41,480 bases of DNA. Origin: CAZUGO01 sp964619935 (GTDB lineage Bacteria > Planctomycetota > Phycisphaerae > UBA1845 > CAIVHJ01). The stretch spans positions 1-41,480 of the forward strand of contig CAZUGO010000010.1 in the NCBI GenBank assembly GCA_964619935.1. The letters are read 5' to 3'. Both the position numbers and the translations under genes were made by a program. Each line of letters begins with the position of its first letter. The first letter of the stretch is position 1. Below the pieces are notes generated by a model. The model worked only from the letters and a program-made list of their open reading frames with translations. It ran no database searches and was not told the DNA's origin. This document shows, one piece after another, positions 24,206 through 32,450 of this stretch.

Positions 24206-25420
24206 TCAACCCGGCGGCGTCCCGTCGTCCCGCAAGGACTGCAACACGGTGTCCAGGCGGTTGCGGATGCGGTGGCATTTCAAGGTCCGCTGTTGTCCGG
24301 CGCTGGCAATGGCCTGGCGCTGTTCGGGGTGGGCGATGTAGTGGCGGATCTTGTCGAGCAGCTCGGGTTCGTTGTGAAAGACGTCGCATTCTCGGCCGAG
24401 TTGGAAGTGTTCGGCAAGCTCCGGCTGGGCGTAGCTGAGCAAGAACCCACCGGCGGCGGTGACCTCGAAGTGTCGCTGGTTCAGGCCGGTCTCGTTGTCC
24501 CCGTTGACCACGCACAGGCAGAGCGGTACGGTCCGCAGCAGCTTGAAGTATTCGTCGTCGTCAACCCGCGGGTCGGCCTCCAGGTGGTAGTAGTCTCGCC
24601 AGCGGGAATCCCCCACCAGCAAGAAGCCCTCACCCAGTGCCCGCTTCAGATGGCGGACGAAGCGATCGCGCTGGCAGAGGTTGCGGGCCGCCGAATAGAA
24701 CAGCTTCTGACCGTAATAGGTCTGAGTGCGGTGGGCCCGGGTCTCATAGTCGTCGTCGGCCGGCGGGCGCGGTCCGCCGCGTTGCCGCTGGTAGACCTCC
24801 AGGAAGCTGCTCGCCGAGCCGTCGGCCACCGCGGCCAACGCGGTCAGGCCGGTGACCTGGGCTCGGGTGTCGACACCGTCGCCATGGGCAAAGTAGCGCG
24901 ACTGCTGACTGCCGGCAAAGAGCACCAGCGGCCCCCGGGAATCGGGTACTGCCGGTGCGGTCGGATAGCGGCGCTGCGCTGCCGCCAGCGGCAGATAGAA
25001 ACAGCCCGGGATGCGCAGCCACTCCATTTCGCGAAGGTGCGCCCGCGTGAACACCGCCTTGTGCCAGTCCGGGGCCTGGAAGGCCTGCTGCATGAACGCC
25101 GGATCCATGTGTTTGAAGTAGATCCGCAGGGTCTCGCCCCAGAATGACAGCAGCGGAACCTGCAGCACGCGGTGCAGGGCCACCGACATGATGTCCTTCG
25201 GCGGTCGGGCCACAAACAGCAGTCCGGTGCCGTGGGTGTCGAGAATCAAGTCCACCGGGGTGCGTTGCAGGGCGGACAGCACGCGCGTCCCGTGGGCGAC
25301 GCGATCGTCGAGCGAGGTCAAGAATCCGCGGGCGTTCGGCGGCGGGGGCAGTTCGATACAGTCGTGTCCGGCGGCACGCACGGCGGCGGACCAGTAGCTT
25401 CCGACGGTGGCGATCTTCAT
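24206..25420 (-). CDS. CgeB-like glycosyltransferase 2
   Basis: A 404-residue GT-B-type protein starting MKIATVGSYWSAAVRAAGH, typical of the first Rossmann lobe. The second lobe has GEGFLLVGDSRWRDYYH, then NGDNETGLNQRHFEVTAAGG, the CgeB-type motif in which the transferase binds the nucleotide sugar. The family end DVFHNEPELLDKIRHYIAHPEQR is present. ATG at 25420 is chosen over the GTG at 25441. It is cotranscribed with FkbM 1 on the minus strand, a transferase-plus-methyltransferase pair that echoes the plus-strand pair before it. Confidence 0.87.
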   Translation of the reverse strand: MKIATVGSYWSAAVRAAGHDCIELPPPPNARGFLTSLDDRVAHGTRVLSALQRTPVDLILDTHGTGLLFVARPPKDIMSVALHRVLQVPLLSFWGETLRIYFKHMDPAFMQQAFQAPDWHKAVFTRAHLREMEWLRIPGCFYLPLAAAQRRYPTAPAVPDSRGPLVLFAGSQQSRYFAHGDGVDTRAQVTGLTALAAVADGSASSFLEVYQRQRGGPRPPADDDYETRAHRTQTYYGQKLFYSAARNLCQRDRFVRHLKRALGEGFLLVGDSRWRDYYHLEADPRVDDDEYFKLLRTVPLCLCVVNGDNETGLNQRHFEVTAAGGFLLSYAQPELAEHFQLGRECDVFHNEPELLDKIRHYIAHPEQRQAIASAGQQRTLKCHRIRNRLDTVLQSLRDDGTPPG

Positions 25421-25522
25421 GACGAAATCACGGTGCTCCACGCCGGGGCGGGCCGCGGCGGAGTGGCATTTTCACCCGCAGCGGTTACGATGGGGCACTT
25501 CCGAGCGGCAGGCTGGCGCGCG

Positions 25523-26515
25523 ATGCACAACTGTGAACTCAGCATCATCATTCCCACGTACTTCGATCGCACCGCCAAGCTGCGCCGTCTGCTGGAAGGC
25601 CTGGGCCGCACCCGGGTGCCGCACCCGCGTTTCGAGATCATCGTGGTGGTCGACGCCCCCGATGACCGCCCGCTGGCCGCCGCCGATGTGCTTCCGGATT
25701 CCATTCGATTTGACGGCAGTACCCATGAGCACAGCGGCCCGGGGGGTGCCCGCAATCAGGGGCTGGCCCGCGCCGCCGGTCGCTGGGTCCTGTTCCTGAA
25801 CGACGACGCCGTCCTCGGTGACGATGATGTCATCGCAGGCCACCTGCAGCAGCTCGGCGGCGATCCCGGCGGCCGGAGTGCCTACCTGGGCGACTTCCGC
25901 TTCCGGCCGGACCTGCTCAACTCGCCGTGGCGTCACCTGCTGAACGACACCTCCATGCTCTTCTTCTATCACCACATGCGCCCGGGCCACCATTACCCTT
26001 ATCGTCACTTCTGGACCTGCCATTTGAGCATTCGGCGCGATCTGCTGACCGCGGTGGGCGGTTTTTCCGCCGGGCTGAGCGACCGCCACGAGGACCTGGA
26101 AATCGGCTGGCGGTTGGAGCGGCAGCAGGGTCTGGCCCTGCGCTGGCTGCCGCACCTGCGGGTCTGGCACGATCACGCCATGACCCCGCGGGACTACTTC
26201 CACCTGGAATACCGTTCGGGCCGGTCCGCCCGGCAGGCGCGCCAGGTCAATCGCCCGTTCCACGACGAGACCTGGGGCTGGCTGGCCGACGCCGAGGACA
26301 CCGGCCGCACGCTGGGCCGCCTGTGGGCTCCTGCCGCGGGTCGGATCCGCCGATTGTTGGAATTGTGGGCAAAAGAATCGCCGCGCCTGCCGACGAAAGA
26401 AGAACAGGAAGCCGCCTACCTGGCCCACCTGCCGCTCAAGCGGTTGGCCTTCTGTCGGGGCTATGTAGGAGCGCCGTTCGATCCCTGGTGGGAGCAACTG
26501 CTCCACGATCGCTGA
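25523..26515 (+). CDS. GT2-family glycosyltransferase
   Basis: A 330-residue GT-A-fold transferase. It begins ELSIIIPTYFDRTAKLRRLL, then FEIIVVVDAPDDRP and GPGGARNQGLARAAGRWVLF. The metal-binding DxD-type motif is FLNDDAVLGDDD, and the acceptor/catalytic ED motif is SDRHEDLEIGWRLE. A C-terminal helical part (about 230-330) is aromatic-rich. It has no membrane segment. An in-frame ATG at 25490 would add 11 residues. It diverges from the CgeB-like gene at 25420, so the 102 bases between them should hold promoters for both directions. Confidence 0.92.
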   Translation: MHNCELSIIIPTYFDRTAKLRRLLEGLGRTRVPHPRFEIIVVVDAPDDRPLAAADVLPDSIRFDGSTHEHSGPGGARNQGLARAAGRWVLFLNDDAVLGDDDVIAGHLQQLGGDPGGRSAYLGDFRFRPDLLNSPWRHLLNDTSMLFFYHHMRPGHHYPYRHFWTCHLSIRRDLLTAVGGFSAGLSDRHEDLEIGWRLERQQGLALRWLPHLRVWHDHAMTPRDYFHLEYRSGRSARQARQVNRPFHDETWGWLADAEDTGRTLGRLWAPAAGRIRRLLELWAKESPRLPTKEEQEAAYLAHLPLKRLAFCRGYVGAPFDPWWEQLLHDR

Positions 26516-26560
26516 TCGCACCGGGTCCACGGCGCCTGCGGCAGCCGATCGGAGCCGCCA

Positions 26561-27343
26561 TTGACCGACCGCACCTATTACGAGCGGGCCGCCCGAGCGG
26601 CCCGGGGCCGCCCGCAGCCTTCGAACACCGAACTGCGGGCCCACGCTTGCGTCACCCAGCAGGCGATTGCCGATAGCGTCGCGCGCGGTGACTGGCCCGA
26701 ACGGCCCTGGGCGGAAAGCTTCACCGCCCGGTTCGTGGAGCAGATCCGCGACTGCGTTCACTTTGTCGATGTCGGCGCCGGTGCGGGGTTCTACACCTTG
26801 CTGGCGCTGCGCCACATGCCTGCCGGCGGTCGCGTCACGGCGGTGGAGCCCGACCCGCTGTGGGCCGACCTGCTGCGGCAGCGCTGCGCCGGCGATCGGG
26901 TCGACATTCTGGAAGCCGCGGCCGCCGACCATCGCGGCCGGCAGACCCTGGCCAAGCCGCCGGGGTGTTCGGCGACCGCCGCGCAGGTGCCCGGTGCGAC
27001 CTTCGAGGTGCCGACCGTCGTGCTCGACGAGCACCTGAGCGGCGTGGCGGTCGACGTCATCAAGATCGACGTGGAAGGCGGAGAGGCCGGCGTGATCAAC
27101 GGGCTGCGGCAGGTGCTGTCGCGCGGCACGGTCCGGTTGTTCGTGGAGTACCACCCGTGGATCGAACGGGTCCGCGGCGGTGGGACCGAGTTGTTGCGGC
27201 GGCGTTTCGCCGAAGCGGCGTACCGCGTGTACCGGACTGATGGCGGCGGGCTGCAGGCCGTTGACCGTCCGGGCGGGCGGATGGTCGTCGTGCCTGCCGG
27301 ATGGCCGCTCGAGCCCTGCAAGGAATCGTGCCACCGTGCGTGA
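26561..27343 (+). CDS. FkbM-family methyltransferase 2
   Basis: A 260-residue methyltransferase with TTG start preceded by GGAG at seven bases. Motif I is FVDVGAGAGFYTLLAL, motif II is VTAVEPDPLWADLL and the FkbM block is VIKIDVEGGEAGVINGLRQV, then LFVEYHPWIERV. Relative to FkbM 1 it has an extra N-terminal segment of about 65 residues. Its stop lies inside the start of the radical SAM gene (eight-base overlap). This tight coupling suggests that the two enzymes act in the same step or complex. Confidence 0.9.
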   Translation: MTDRTYYERAARAARGRPQPSNTELRAHACVTQQAIADSVARGDWPERPWAESFTARFVEQIRDCVHFVDVGAGAGFYTLLALRHMPAGGRVTAVEPDPLWADLLRQRCAGDRVDILEAAAADHRGRQTLAKPPGCSATAAQVPGATFEVPTVVLDEHLSGVAVDVIKIDVEGGEAGVINGLRQVLSRGTVRLFVEYHPWIERVRGGGTELLRRRFAEAAYRVYRTDGGGLQAVDRPGGRMVVVPAGWPLEPCKESCHRA

Positions 27344-28286
27344 ATGGCCATTTCCACCGAGGGTCCAGATTCAAACGACGTCCGCCTGCGGCGCCGACTG
27401 CACGATCTGTCCCCACCCGCAGCACTTCGCCGGCTGGTCCAATCGTCTGATGACCGACGGACTGTTCGAGGACATTGTCGACCAGTTGCGCGGCCGCCCG
27501 GTCGAGTATCTGACGCCGTACCTCATGGCCGATCCGCTGTCCGATCGCAAGATCTTCGAGCGCGTCGCCCGGCTGCGCGAAGCCCTGCCGCAGACGCACT
27601 TCGAGATGAGCACCACCGGCAAGTACCTGCGGCCGACTCTGGCCGACCGGCTGCTGCACGTCCCGTTGAGCGAGCTGCGCATCAGCAGCCACGGCATCAC
27701 CGCCGAGGAGTATGCCCGGACCATGCCGGGCGTCGACTTCGAAAGCGCCATGGACAACATCATGCGGTTCATCGCGCGCTGGAAGCAGACCCGGCCTTAC
27801 GCGTTGAGCATTGTCTGCCTGTGGGGGCTGTGGCCTCAGGATCGCGAAGCCCAGATCGCCGCCTTCTGGGAGGCGCAGGGGGTGGCACTCAGCAAGTGGC
27901 GGGTGGTGTCGCGGGCCCGGCTGGTGGACTTGACCGTCTTCGGCGCCGGCAGCCCCGATCCGACAGCGTATCGCCAGGGCAAGCGCGAAGCTCCGTACGC
28001 CTGCCGCTTCCATCACGACACCGATTGGCTGCACATTCTCAGCGACGGCCGCGTGACCTTGTGTTGCATGGACTACGGCCAGGAAGTCATCCTGGGCCAG
28101 CTGGCGGACGGCACCATCGAGGACATCTGGAACAGCGACGCGTATCGCCGGATGCGGGCCCGGGTTCGCGGCGATCTGCCCGGCGACCGTAATTTCATCT
28201 GCCATCGCTGCGAATGGCACGTCAGTGAATCGTTGTGCCGTACCAACCCGGTTGCGGCCGGCGCGGTGCACGAGACCTGCGAATAG
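27336..28286 (+). CDS. Radical SAM/SPASM-domain enzyme
   Basis: A 316-residue enzyme with GTG start and AAGGAA about nine bases upstream. The radical SAM cluster motif is Cys18-x3-Cys22-x2-Cys25 in TTSACGADCTICPHP. A C-terminal SPASM/twitch segment contains YACRFHHDTDWLHILSDG, VTLCCMDYG, then IEDIWNSD and FICHRCEW, giving cysteines for an auxiliary iron-sulfur cluster. Radical SAM/SPASM proteins modify peptides, sugars or alcohols by hydrogen abstraction. No precursor peptide is visible nearby, so a role on a sugar or lipid-linked glycan is more likely than peptide maturation. This is an inference. Confidence 0.92.
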   Translation: MREWPFPPRVQIQTTSACGADCTICPHPQHFAGWSNRLMTDGLFEDIVDQLRGRPVEYLTPYLMADPLSDRKIFERVARLREALPQTHFEMSTTGKYLRPTLADRLLHVPLSELRISSHGITAEEYARTMPGVDFESAMDNIMRFIARWKQTRPYALSIVCLWGLWPQDREAQIAAFWEAQGVALSKWRVVSRARLVDLTVFGAGSPDPTAYRQGKREAPYACRFHHDTDWLHILSDGRVTLCCMDYGQEVILGQLADGTIEDIWNSDAYRRMRARVRGDLPGDRNFICHRCEWHVSESLCRTNPVAAGAVHETCE

Positions 28287-28304
28287 CGGCTGCGGGTTCT
28301 GGTG

Positions 28305-30164
28305 ATGCTCAGCTTCGTGTACGACTCAGACGATCTCCGCTGGCTGGAGGTACTCCGCCCGGACGCGCTCCGTGGGCGGGTGGTGGCCTTCGAGGTCAAC
28401 GCGCACGTGGCTTTGCTGCAGCGCGGCATCACCCACCTGACCCCCTGGGACTTGGTGGCGACGGCGGAGCGCCCGCGCCTCGAGCGTTTTTGCCGGCAGG
28501 TGCTGGGCTTCTGGGATCGACATGCCGCCATCGACGACCACGGATTGGATTTGCTCGGCGTCGCCCGCTACCGGCACCACTGCAGCCTGCGGCAGATGGC
28601 CTGGATGGTTTACGTCATTCGCCGGGCGCTGGAGACCTGTCGCCCGCGGCGGGTGGCGGTGTTCGAGGTGCGCTCCGGGCACGGGCTGCAACAGCCGCCG
28701 GGCTATCGCAAGATGCCGATGTTCTTCGCCCTGCTGCGGGGCATGGCGGAGCGCTGCGGCTGTACGGTCGATCTGCTGCAGCGACCCGGGCAGGCAGACC
28801 TGGGATTTGTGGACAAAGTGGCGCTCGATGCCCGCGCGGTGCATCCGGCGGTCGACCTGGCCGCCGCGGTGGGTGGCCGGGACTACGTGCTGTTCTGCGG
28901 CAACGGGGCGGATCTGCTGCGGCAACTGCCGGTGATCCGGGCCCTGGACCGCCCCGCCGATCCGGTGGTGCTGCAGGTTTACAAGTCCGCCGATCCTGAA
29001 ATCCTGGAGACGTTGCGATCCGCCGGTCACCGGGTGTGCCACGAGTCTCAACTGACCCAGGGCACGCCGGCGCTGCTGGACCTGCCGGCGGCCGCCGCCG
29101 CCCGCGGGCGGTTCGACGACGCCCGCCGGACCCTCGACGGGCCGCTGGGGGACCTGTTTAACAATCGCCCCGCAGACATCCATTTCGATTTTGTATTCGG
29201 CGAATACGCCTGCCGGGTGGGCCGGCACGCCCGAGCCTGGCGGGCGCTGTTCGGTGCCTGCCGCCCGCAAATGGTCCTGGGCAACTTTGCCTTGCCCGCG
29301 CTGGAACTGGCCCATCACCTGGGCATTCCCTGCCTGGAGTTGGGACACGGGATGATCGTCATGGGTCATGTGCTGAACACCTTGTGCCTGTCGCCATGGG
29401 CCGTCGGAGCACTCAGCGCCACGCACCAGGCGAAACTGCTGGCCCGGGGGGCCCGGGCGGCAGCCGTTCCCGTGACCGGAGATCCGTGGTTTGCCGAGCG
29501 GATGGTCCGGATGAGGCAGGCGCCTGCTGAGACCGACGCATTGCGGCGGCGGCTGAACCTGAAGCCCGCCCAGCGGCTGGTGCTGTTGCTGACCGGAAAC
29601 CTGGGACTGTACTCGCGGATGGACGGCATGCCGGTGGTGGATTGGGCCGAAGCGGTCCGATGCGCCCGGGCCCTGGGCGAGGTCTGCCGCCGCCGAGCCG
29701 AGTGGCGCCTGGTGGTCAGGTGCCATCCCCGATTCGACCATCCGCAGCTCTACGAGTGGGTCAGCCGCACCCAGGGCTGCGGCCGGATGGCGGTGCTGCC
29801 GGCAATGCCGCTGGAGCCCATCGCCCGGCTGGCCGACGTGGTCGTGGTGTCCAATGCCACGACCTCGGCAATGATCGAGGTCTCGCGGCTGGACCGCCCG
29901 GTGGTTCTGCTGGACGCCGCCATGTGCTGGTATGAACCGGAGGACTGGGGACTTGCCGGCTGGCACCATGTTCATTCGGTGGCGGAGCTGGAGGCCGAGT
30001 TGCAGGCCCTGTTCGCCTCCGAGGCGTTGTATCGCCGGCGATTGGAACAGACCCGGCGGGCGGTGAACGATTACCTGGGGGACGACGCAGAAGCGGCGAT
30101 CACCCGCTGTGCGGCGTTGATCCGCGGGCGGTGTGCGGCGCCGGTCAGTTGCGGCGACCGATGA
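28305..30164 (+). CDS. Large GT-B-like protein, possible glycosyl/glycerophosphotransferase
   Basis: A 619-residue soluble protein. The C-terminal half has GT-B-type features: LELGHGMIVMGHV, VPVTGDPWFAERM, then LVLLLTGNLGLYSRMDG, WRLVVRCHPRFDHPQL and VVVVSNATTSAMIEVSRLDR, followed by LLDAAMCWYE. These recall epimerase-like or capsule transferases that use CDP- or UDP-activated donors. The first 200 residues are a separate helical domain. The ATG at 28305 or the adjacent GTG at 28302 starts it. Its last 20 bases overlap the end of the opposing methyltransferase. Donor and product are unknown. Confidence 0.75.
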   Translation: MLSFVYDSDDLRWLEVLRPDALRGRVVAFEVNAHVALLQRGITHLTPWDLVATAERPRLERFCRQVLGFWDRHAAIDDHGLDLLGVARYRHHCSLRQMAWMVYVIRRALETCRPRRVAVFEVRSGHGLQQPPGYRKMPMFFALLRGMAERCGCTVDLLQRPGQADLGFVDKVALDARAVHPAVDLAAAVGGRDYVLFCGNGADLLRQLPVIRALDRPADPVVLQVYKSADPEILETLRSAGHRVCHESQLTQGTPALLDLPAAAAARGRFDDARRTLDGPLGDLFNNRPADIHFDFVFGEYACRVGRHARAWRALFGACRPQMVLGNFALPALELAHHLGIPCLELGHGMIVMGHVLNTLCLSPWAVGALSATHQAKLLARGARAAAVPVTGDPWFAERMVRMRQAPAETDALRRRLNLKPAQRLVLLLTGNLGLYSRMDGMPVVDWAEAVRCARALGEVCRRRAEWRLVVRCHPRFDHPQLYEWVSRTQGCGRMAVLPAMPLEPIARLADVVVVSNATTSAMIEVSRLDRPVVLLDAAMCWYEPEDWGLAGWHHVHSVAELEAELQALFASEALYRRRLEQTRRAVNDYLGDDAEAAITRCAALIRGRCAAPVSCGDR

Positions 30165-30828
30165 ACACGTAGTGAAAGCCGCTGTCGCCAATGAGGTTGA
30201 TGTCGTAGTAGCCGACCGCCAGCGGTTCGAAGCCGCCGAACAGGTCGATGACCTGTTGCTGCGACTCGGCGAAGCGCATGAACAACACGTCCTGGGGATC
30301 GTCGCCGGGGGTGACCTTGCGCAATCCTGCGGTGGCGGGTTCGGAGCGGGCGTGGTAGTAGTGCCCCGTTCCGGCAATGCTGGCGATGAACACACCGCCG
30401 GGCTTGAGGGCACGATGCAGCGACTCGGTGGCGCTGGCAAAGTCGGTCTCCGAGAACAGGGCCAGCACCTGGTTGGAGAAGACCACATCGAAGGCGTTGG
30501 TGAAATAGACGCGACTGGATTGCGGTTTGGGATCGATGACCGCAAAATGATCTTCCAGGTGGGGGGCCGACCGGCGGCAGCGGGCGATGGCGGTCTCGCT
30601 GATGTCCACCCCGTAGACGTCGAATCCCAGCGTGTCGAAGTACATAGCGTTGATGCCGGTGCTGCAGCCGAAATCCAGGAGCGATTCGCCGGCGGCCCCG
30701 GTGATCCCCAGCCGGCCTTTGAGCACGCGGTTGTACAGCTTGATGACGTGGCTCTCGGGGTGGTGGTGCCCGTAGCCGTCGTCAAAGCGGCGGCGATAGA
30801 ACTGCGTGTTTTGGGCAAGGGCATCCAC
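30145..30828 (-). CDS. Class I SAM-dependent methyltransferase
   Basis: A 227-residue methyltransferase with GTG start. Motif I is SLLDFGCSTGINAMYFDTLG, then VYGVDISETAIARC and the post-I acidic region. AFDVVFSNQVLALFSETDF and LHRALKPGGVFIASI match UbiE/COQ5-like members. Lacking a metal or transmembrane motif, it is soluble. The start codon (30826-30828) lies one base from the start of the divergent gene at 30830, leaving no room for separate promoters. No strong ribosome site is visible. Its substrate is unknown. Confidence 0.87.
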   Translation of the reverse strand: MDALAQNTQFYRRRFDDGYGHHHPESHVIKLYNRVLKGRLGITGAAGESLLDFGCSTGINAMYFDTLGFDVYGVDISETAIARCRRSAPHLEDHFAVIDPKPQSSRVYFTNAFDVVFSNQVLALFSETDFASATESLHRALKPGGVFIASIAGTGHYYHARSEPATAGLRKVTPGDDPQDVLFMRFAESQQQVIDLFGGFEPLAVGYYDINLIGDSGFHYVFIGRRN

Positions 30829-30829
30829 G

Positions 30830-31816
30830 ATGAATGAGGATGATATCAGACCGCAGCCGCTCCGGCGAGCGAACGCCGAACTGCGGCGGGCAGACCTGGC
30901 CCGGGTGCTGGCGTCGGCCGCCGACTTCGTGGCGGTGTCCTGCTCGGCCTGCGGCGGCGACCGCCCGATCGATCCGTTTCACAAGGACGGCTTTGCGTTC
31001 GTGCGCTGTGCCCTCTGTGCGACCGTGTACATCAGCCCACGGCCGCCCTTCGACTCCCTGATGACGTTCTACACCACGGCGGCCAGCGTGCGGCACTGGT
31101 GGGAGGTCATCTTTCCAAGGACGGAAGCCAACCGGCGGGCACACCTCTTCGGCCCCCGGGCCCGCCAACTGGCGGCGCTGTGTTCGCGGTTGGAGATTAC
31201 CACCGGGACATTGATCGACGTCGGCGCCGGGTTCGGCACCTTCTGCGAAGAGGTCCGGGCGCTGGGCGGTTTCGATGAGGTGCTGGCCGTCGAGGTCGCC
31301 GCAGGCATGGCGGCGGCCTGCCGCCAGAAGGGGTTCCGGGTCATCGAGGCGGCGGTCGAGCGGGTGGCGCTTCCAGCGGCCGACGTGATCACCGCCTTTG
31401 AGTTGATCGAGCACTTGTTCGAGCCGCGACGCTTCGTGGAGTCCTGCGCCGCCGCCCTGCGGCCCGGCGGGCTACTGTTGCTGACGACGCCGAACGTGCT
31501 GGGTTTCGAGGTTCTGGCCCTGGGGCCGCGTTCGCGGACCTTCGGCGGCCCGGAGCACCTCAACTACTTCCACGCCGCCTCACTGGGCCGCCTGTTGACC
31601 GATTGCGGATTCGCGGTCGCAGTGTCACAGACGCCCGGAGCGCTGGATGCCGAGCTGGTGCGGCAGGAGGTTCGCGCCGGCACGCTGGAACTGCAGGACC
31701 CCTTCCTGCGGCAAGTGCTGCTGGAGGACTGGTCGCGCTGGGGGACGGCATTCCAACAGTTCCTGGCCGGCTTCGGATGGTCGAGCCATCTGTCGGTGGC
31801 CGCCATCCGCAGGTGA
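30830..31816 (+). CDS. Zinc-ribbon methyltransferase
   Basis: A 328-residue protein. An N-terminal zinc ribbon with Cys38-x2-Cys41 and Cys60-x2-Cys63 (SCSACGGD and RCALCATVY) precedes a class I methyltransferase domain: motif I is LIDVGAGFGTFCEEV, with ITAFELIEHLFEPRRFVESC and LRPGGLLLLTTPNVLGFEVL. This combination is common in methyltransferases of deoxysugar and surface-glycan loci. It is divergent from the previous gene with a single base between their starts. It closes the island; a hairpin follows its stop. The target is not determined. Confidence 0.9.
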   Translation: MNEDDIRPQPLRRANAELRRADLARVLASAADFVAVSCSACGGDRPIDPFHKDGFAFVRCALCATVYISPRPPFDSLMTFYTTAASVRHWWEVIFPRTEANRRAHLFGPRARQLAALCSRLEITTGTLIDVGAGFGTFCEEVRALGGFDEVLAVEVAAGMAAACRQKGFRVIEAAVERVALPAADVITAFELIEHLFEPRRFVESCAAALRPGGLLLLTTPNVLGFEVLALGPRSRTFGGPEHLNYFHAASLGRLLTDCGFAVAVSQTPGALDAELVRQEVRAGTLELQDPFLRQVLLEDWSRWGTAFQQFLAGFGWSSHLSVAAIRR

Positions 31817-31819
31817 ATT

Positions 31820-31842
31820 GACAACCCGCCATCCGGGTGGTC
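31820..31842 (+). terminator. Hairpin at the end of the glycan island
   Basis: GACAACCCG and CGGGTGGTC pair in eight positions with one mismatch around a five-base loop, four bases after the last methyltransferase stop. No T-tract follows. Confidence 0.35.
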
Positions 31843-31896
31843 GTGGTGCGGCCGGACGGGAGGGGGGGAATTGAAACCGCCGCGACGGGGAGGGGT

Positions 31897-32427
31897 TCAG
31901 GGACGGCGCCCGCGCCACCACTGGCGGCGCTCTTCTTCCTGGAGCCGGGGCAGGTCCCGAAACGCGTTGTGGCAGGCGACACAGGTGGCGGTGAGCTGGT
32001 CCACTGCCGGCGGCAAGGCGTCGAGCTGATGGTCGCGGGCCAGGGTTTCAAGCTGTTCGGCTTGGTGTTGCAGGTCCAGGGCGAAGCGCAAAAAGGCATC
32101 GCGTTCGGCCGGGTCCAGGGCCCGCTCGGGCAGCGCCTCGGGGAGGTGTCGGGCAGCGTCGGCCAGGTTCGCCGCGATGTCCGCAATCCGGCGGGCCTGC
32201 AGGCGGCGCGAGACCCGCGGATCGAGTTCCTGGGGCATGCGATCGAAGACCAGACGTTGCATCCTCGCCATGGAGCGCCGCAGGTCCTCGCTGTGCACCG
32301 CGTGGAGTGCCGCGCTGGGCAGGGGAGCGTCAGGCTGGGGATCGGGCGGTCGCAAGGGGCGGCAACTGCCGCCGGCCAGCAGTACCGCGCACAGGCCCAT
32401 CCATCGGGGTGGGGCGGACACTCGCAT
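31897..32427 (-). CDS. C-type cytochrome lipoprotein (cytochrome c'-like)
   Basis: A 176-residue protein. The signal peptide ends in LLAGGSC, with Cys22 as a likely lipidated residue. The mature part is helical, with one haem-binding motif CVACH at 149-153 near the C-terminus, as in four-helix cytochromes of the c'/c556 type. An ATG at 32454 overlapping the porin stop (ATGA) is an alternative start that adds nine residues, so translational coupling to the porin is likely in either case. It may carry electrons, or bind a gas ligand, in the periplasm. Confidence 0.8.
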   Translation of the reverse strand: MRVSAPPRWMGLCAVLLAGGSCRPLRPPDPQPDAPLPSAALHAVHSEDLRRSMARMQRLVFDRMPQELDPRVSRRLQARRIADIAANLADAARHLPEALPERALDPAERDAFLRFALDLQHQAEQLETLARDHQLDALPPAVDQLTATCVACHNAFRDLPRLQEEERRQWWRGRRP

Positions 32428-32450
32428 GATCCTCGGTACGCACCCTGTCA

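Noticed and set aside
28326..30824. An 832-codon minus-strand frame opposite the large GT-B-like gene
   Set aside because: It overlaps two well-supported genes, and its composition (Thr/Ser/Pro/Arg and Gln/His runs) is that of antisense reading.
20705..31816. A RiPP (modified peptide) cluster around the radical SAM enzyme
   Set aside because: No short precursor gene, RRE-like protein, peptidase or peptide exporter is visible in the island; the other genes are glycan-type.
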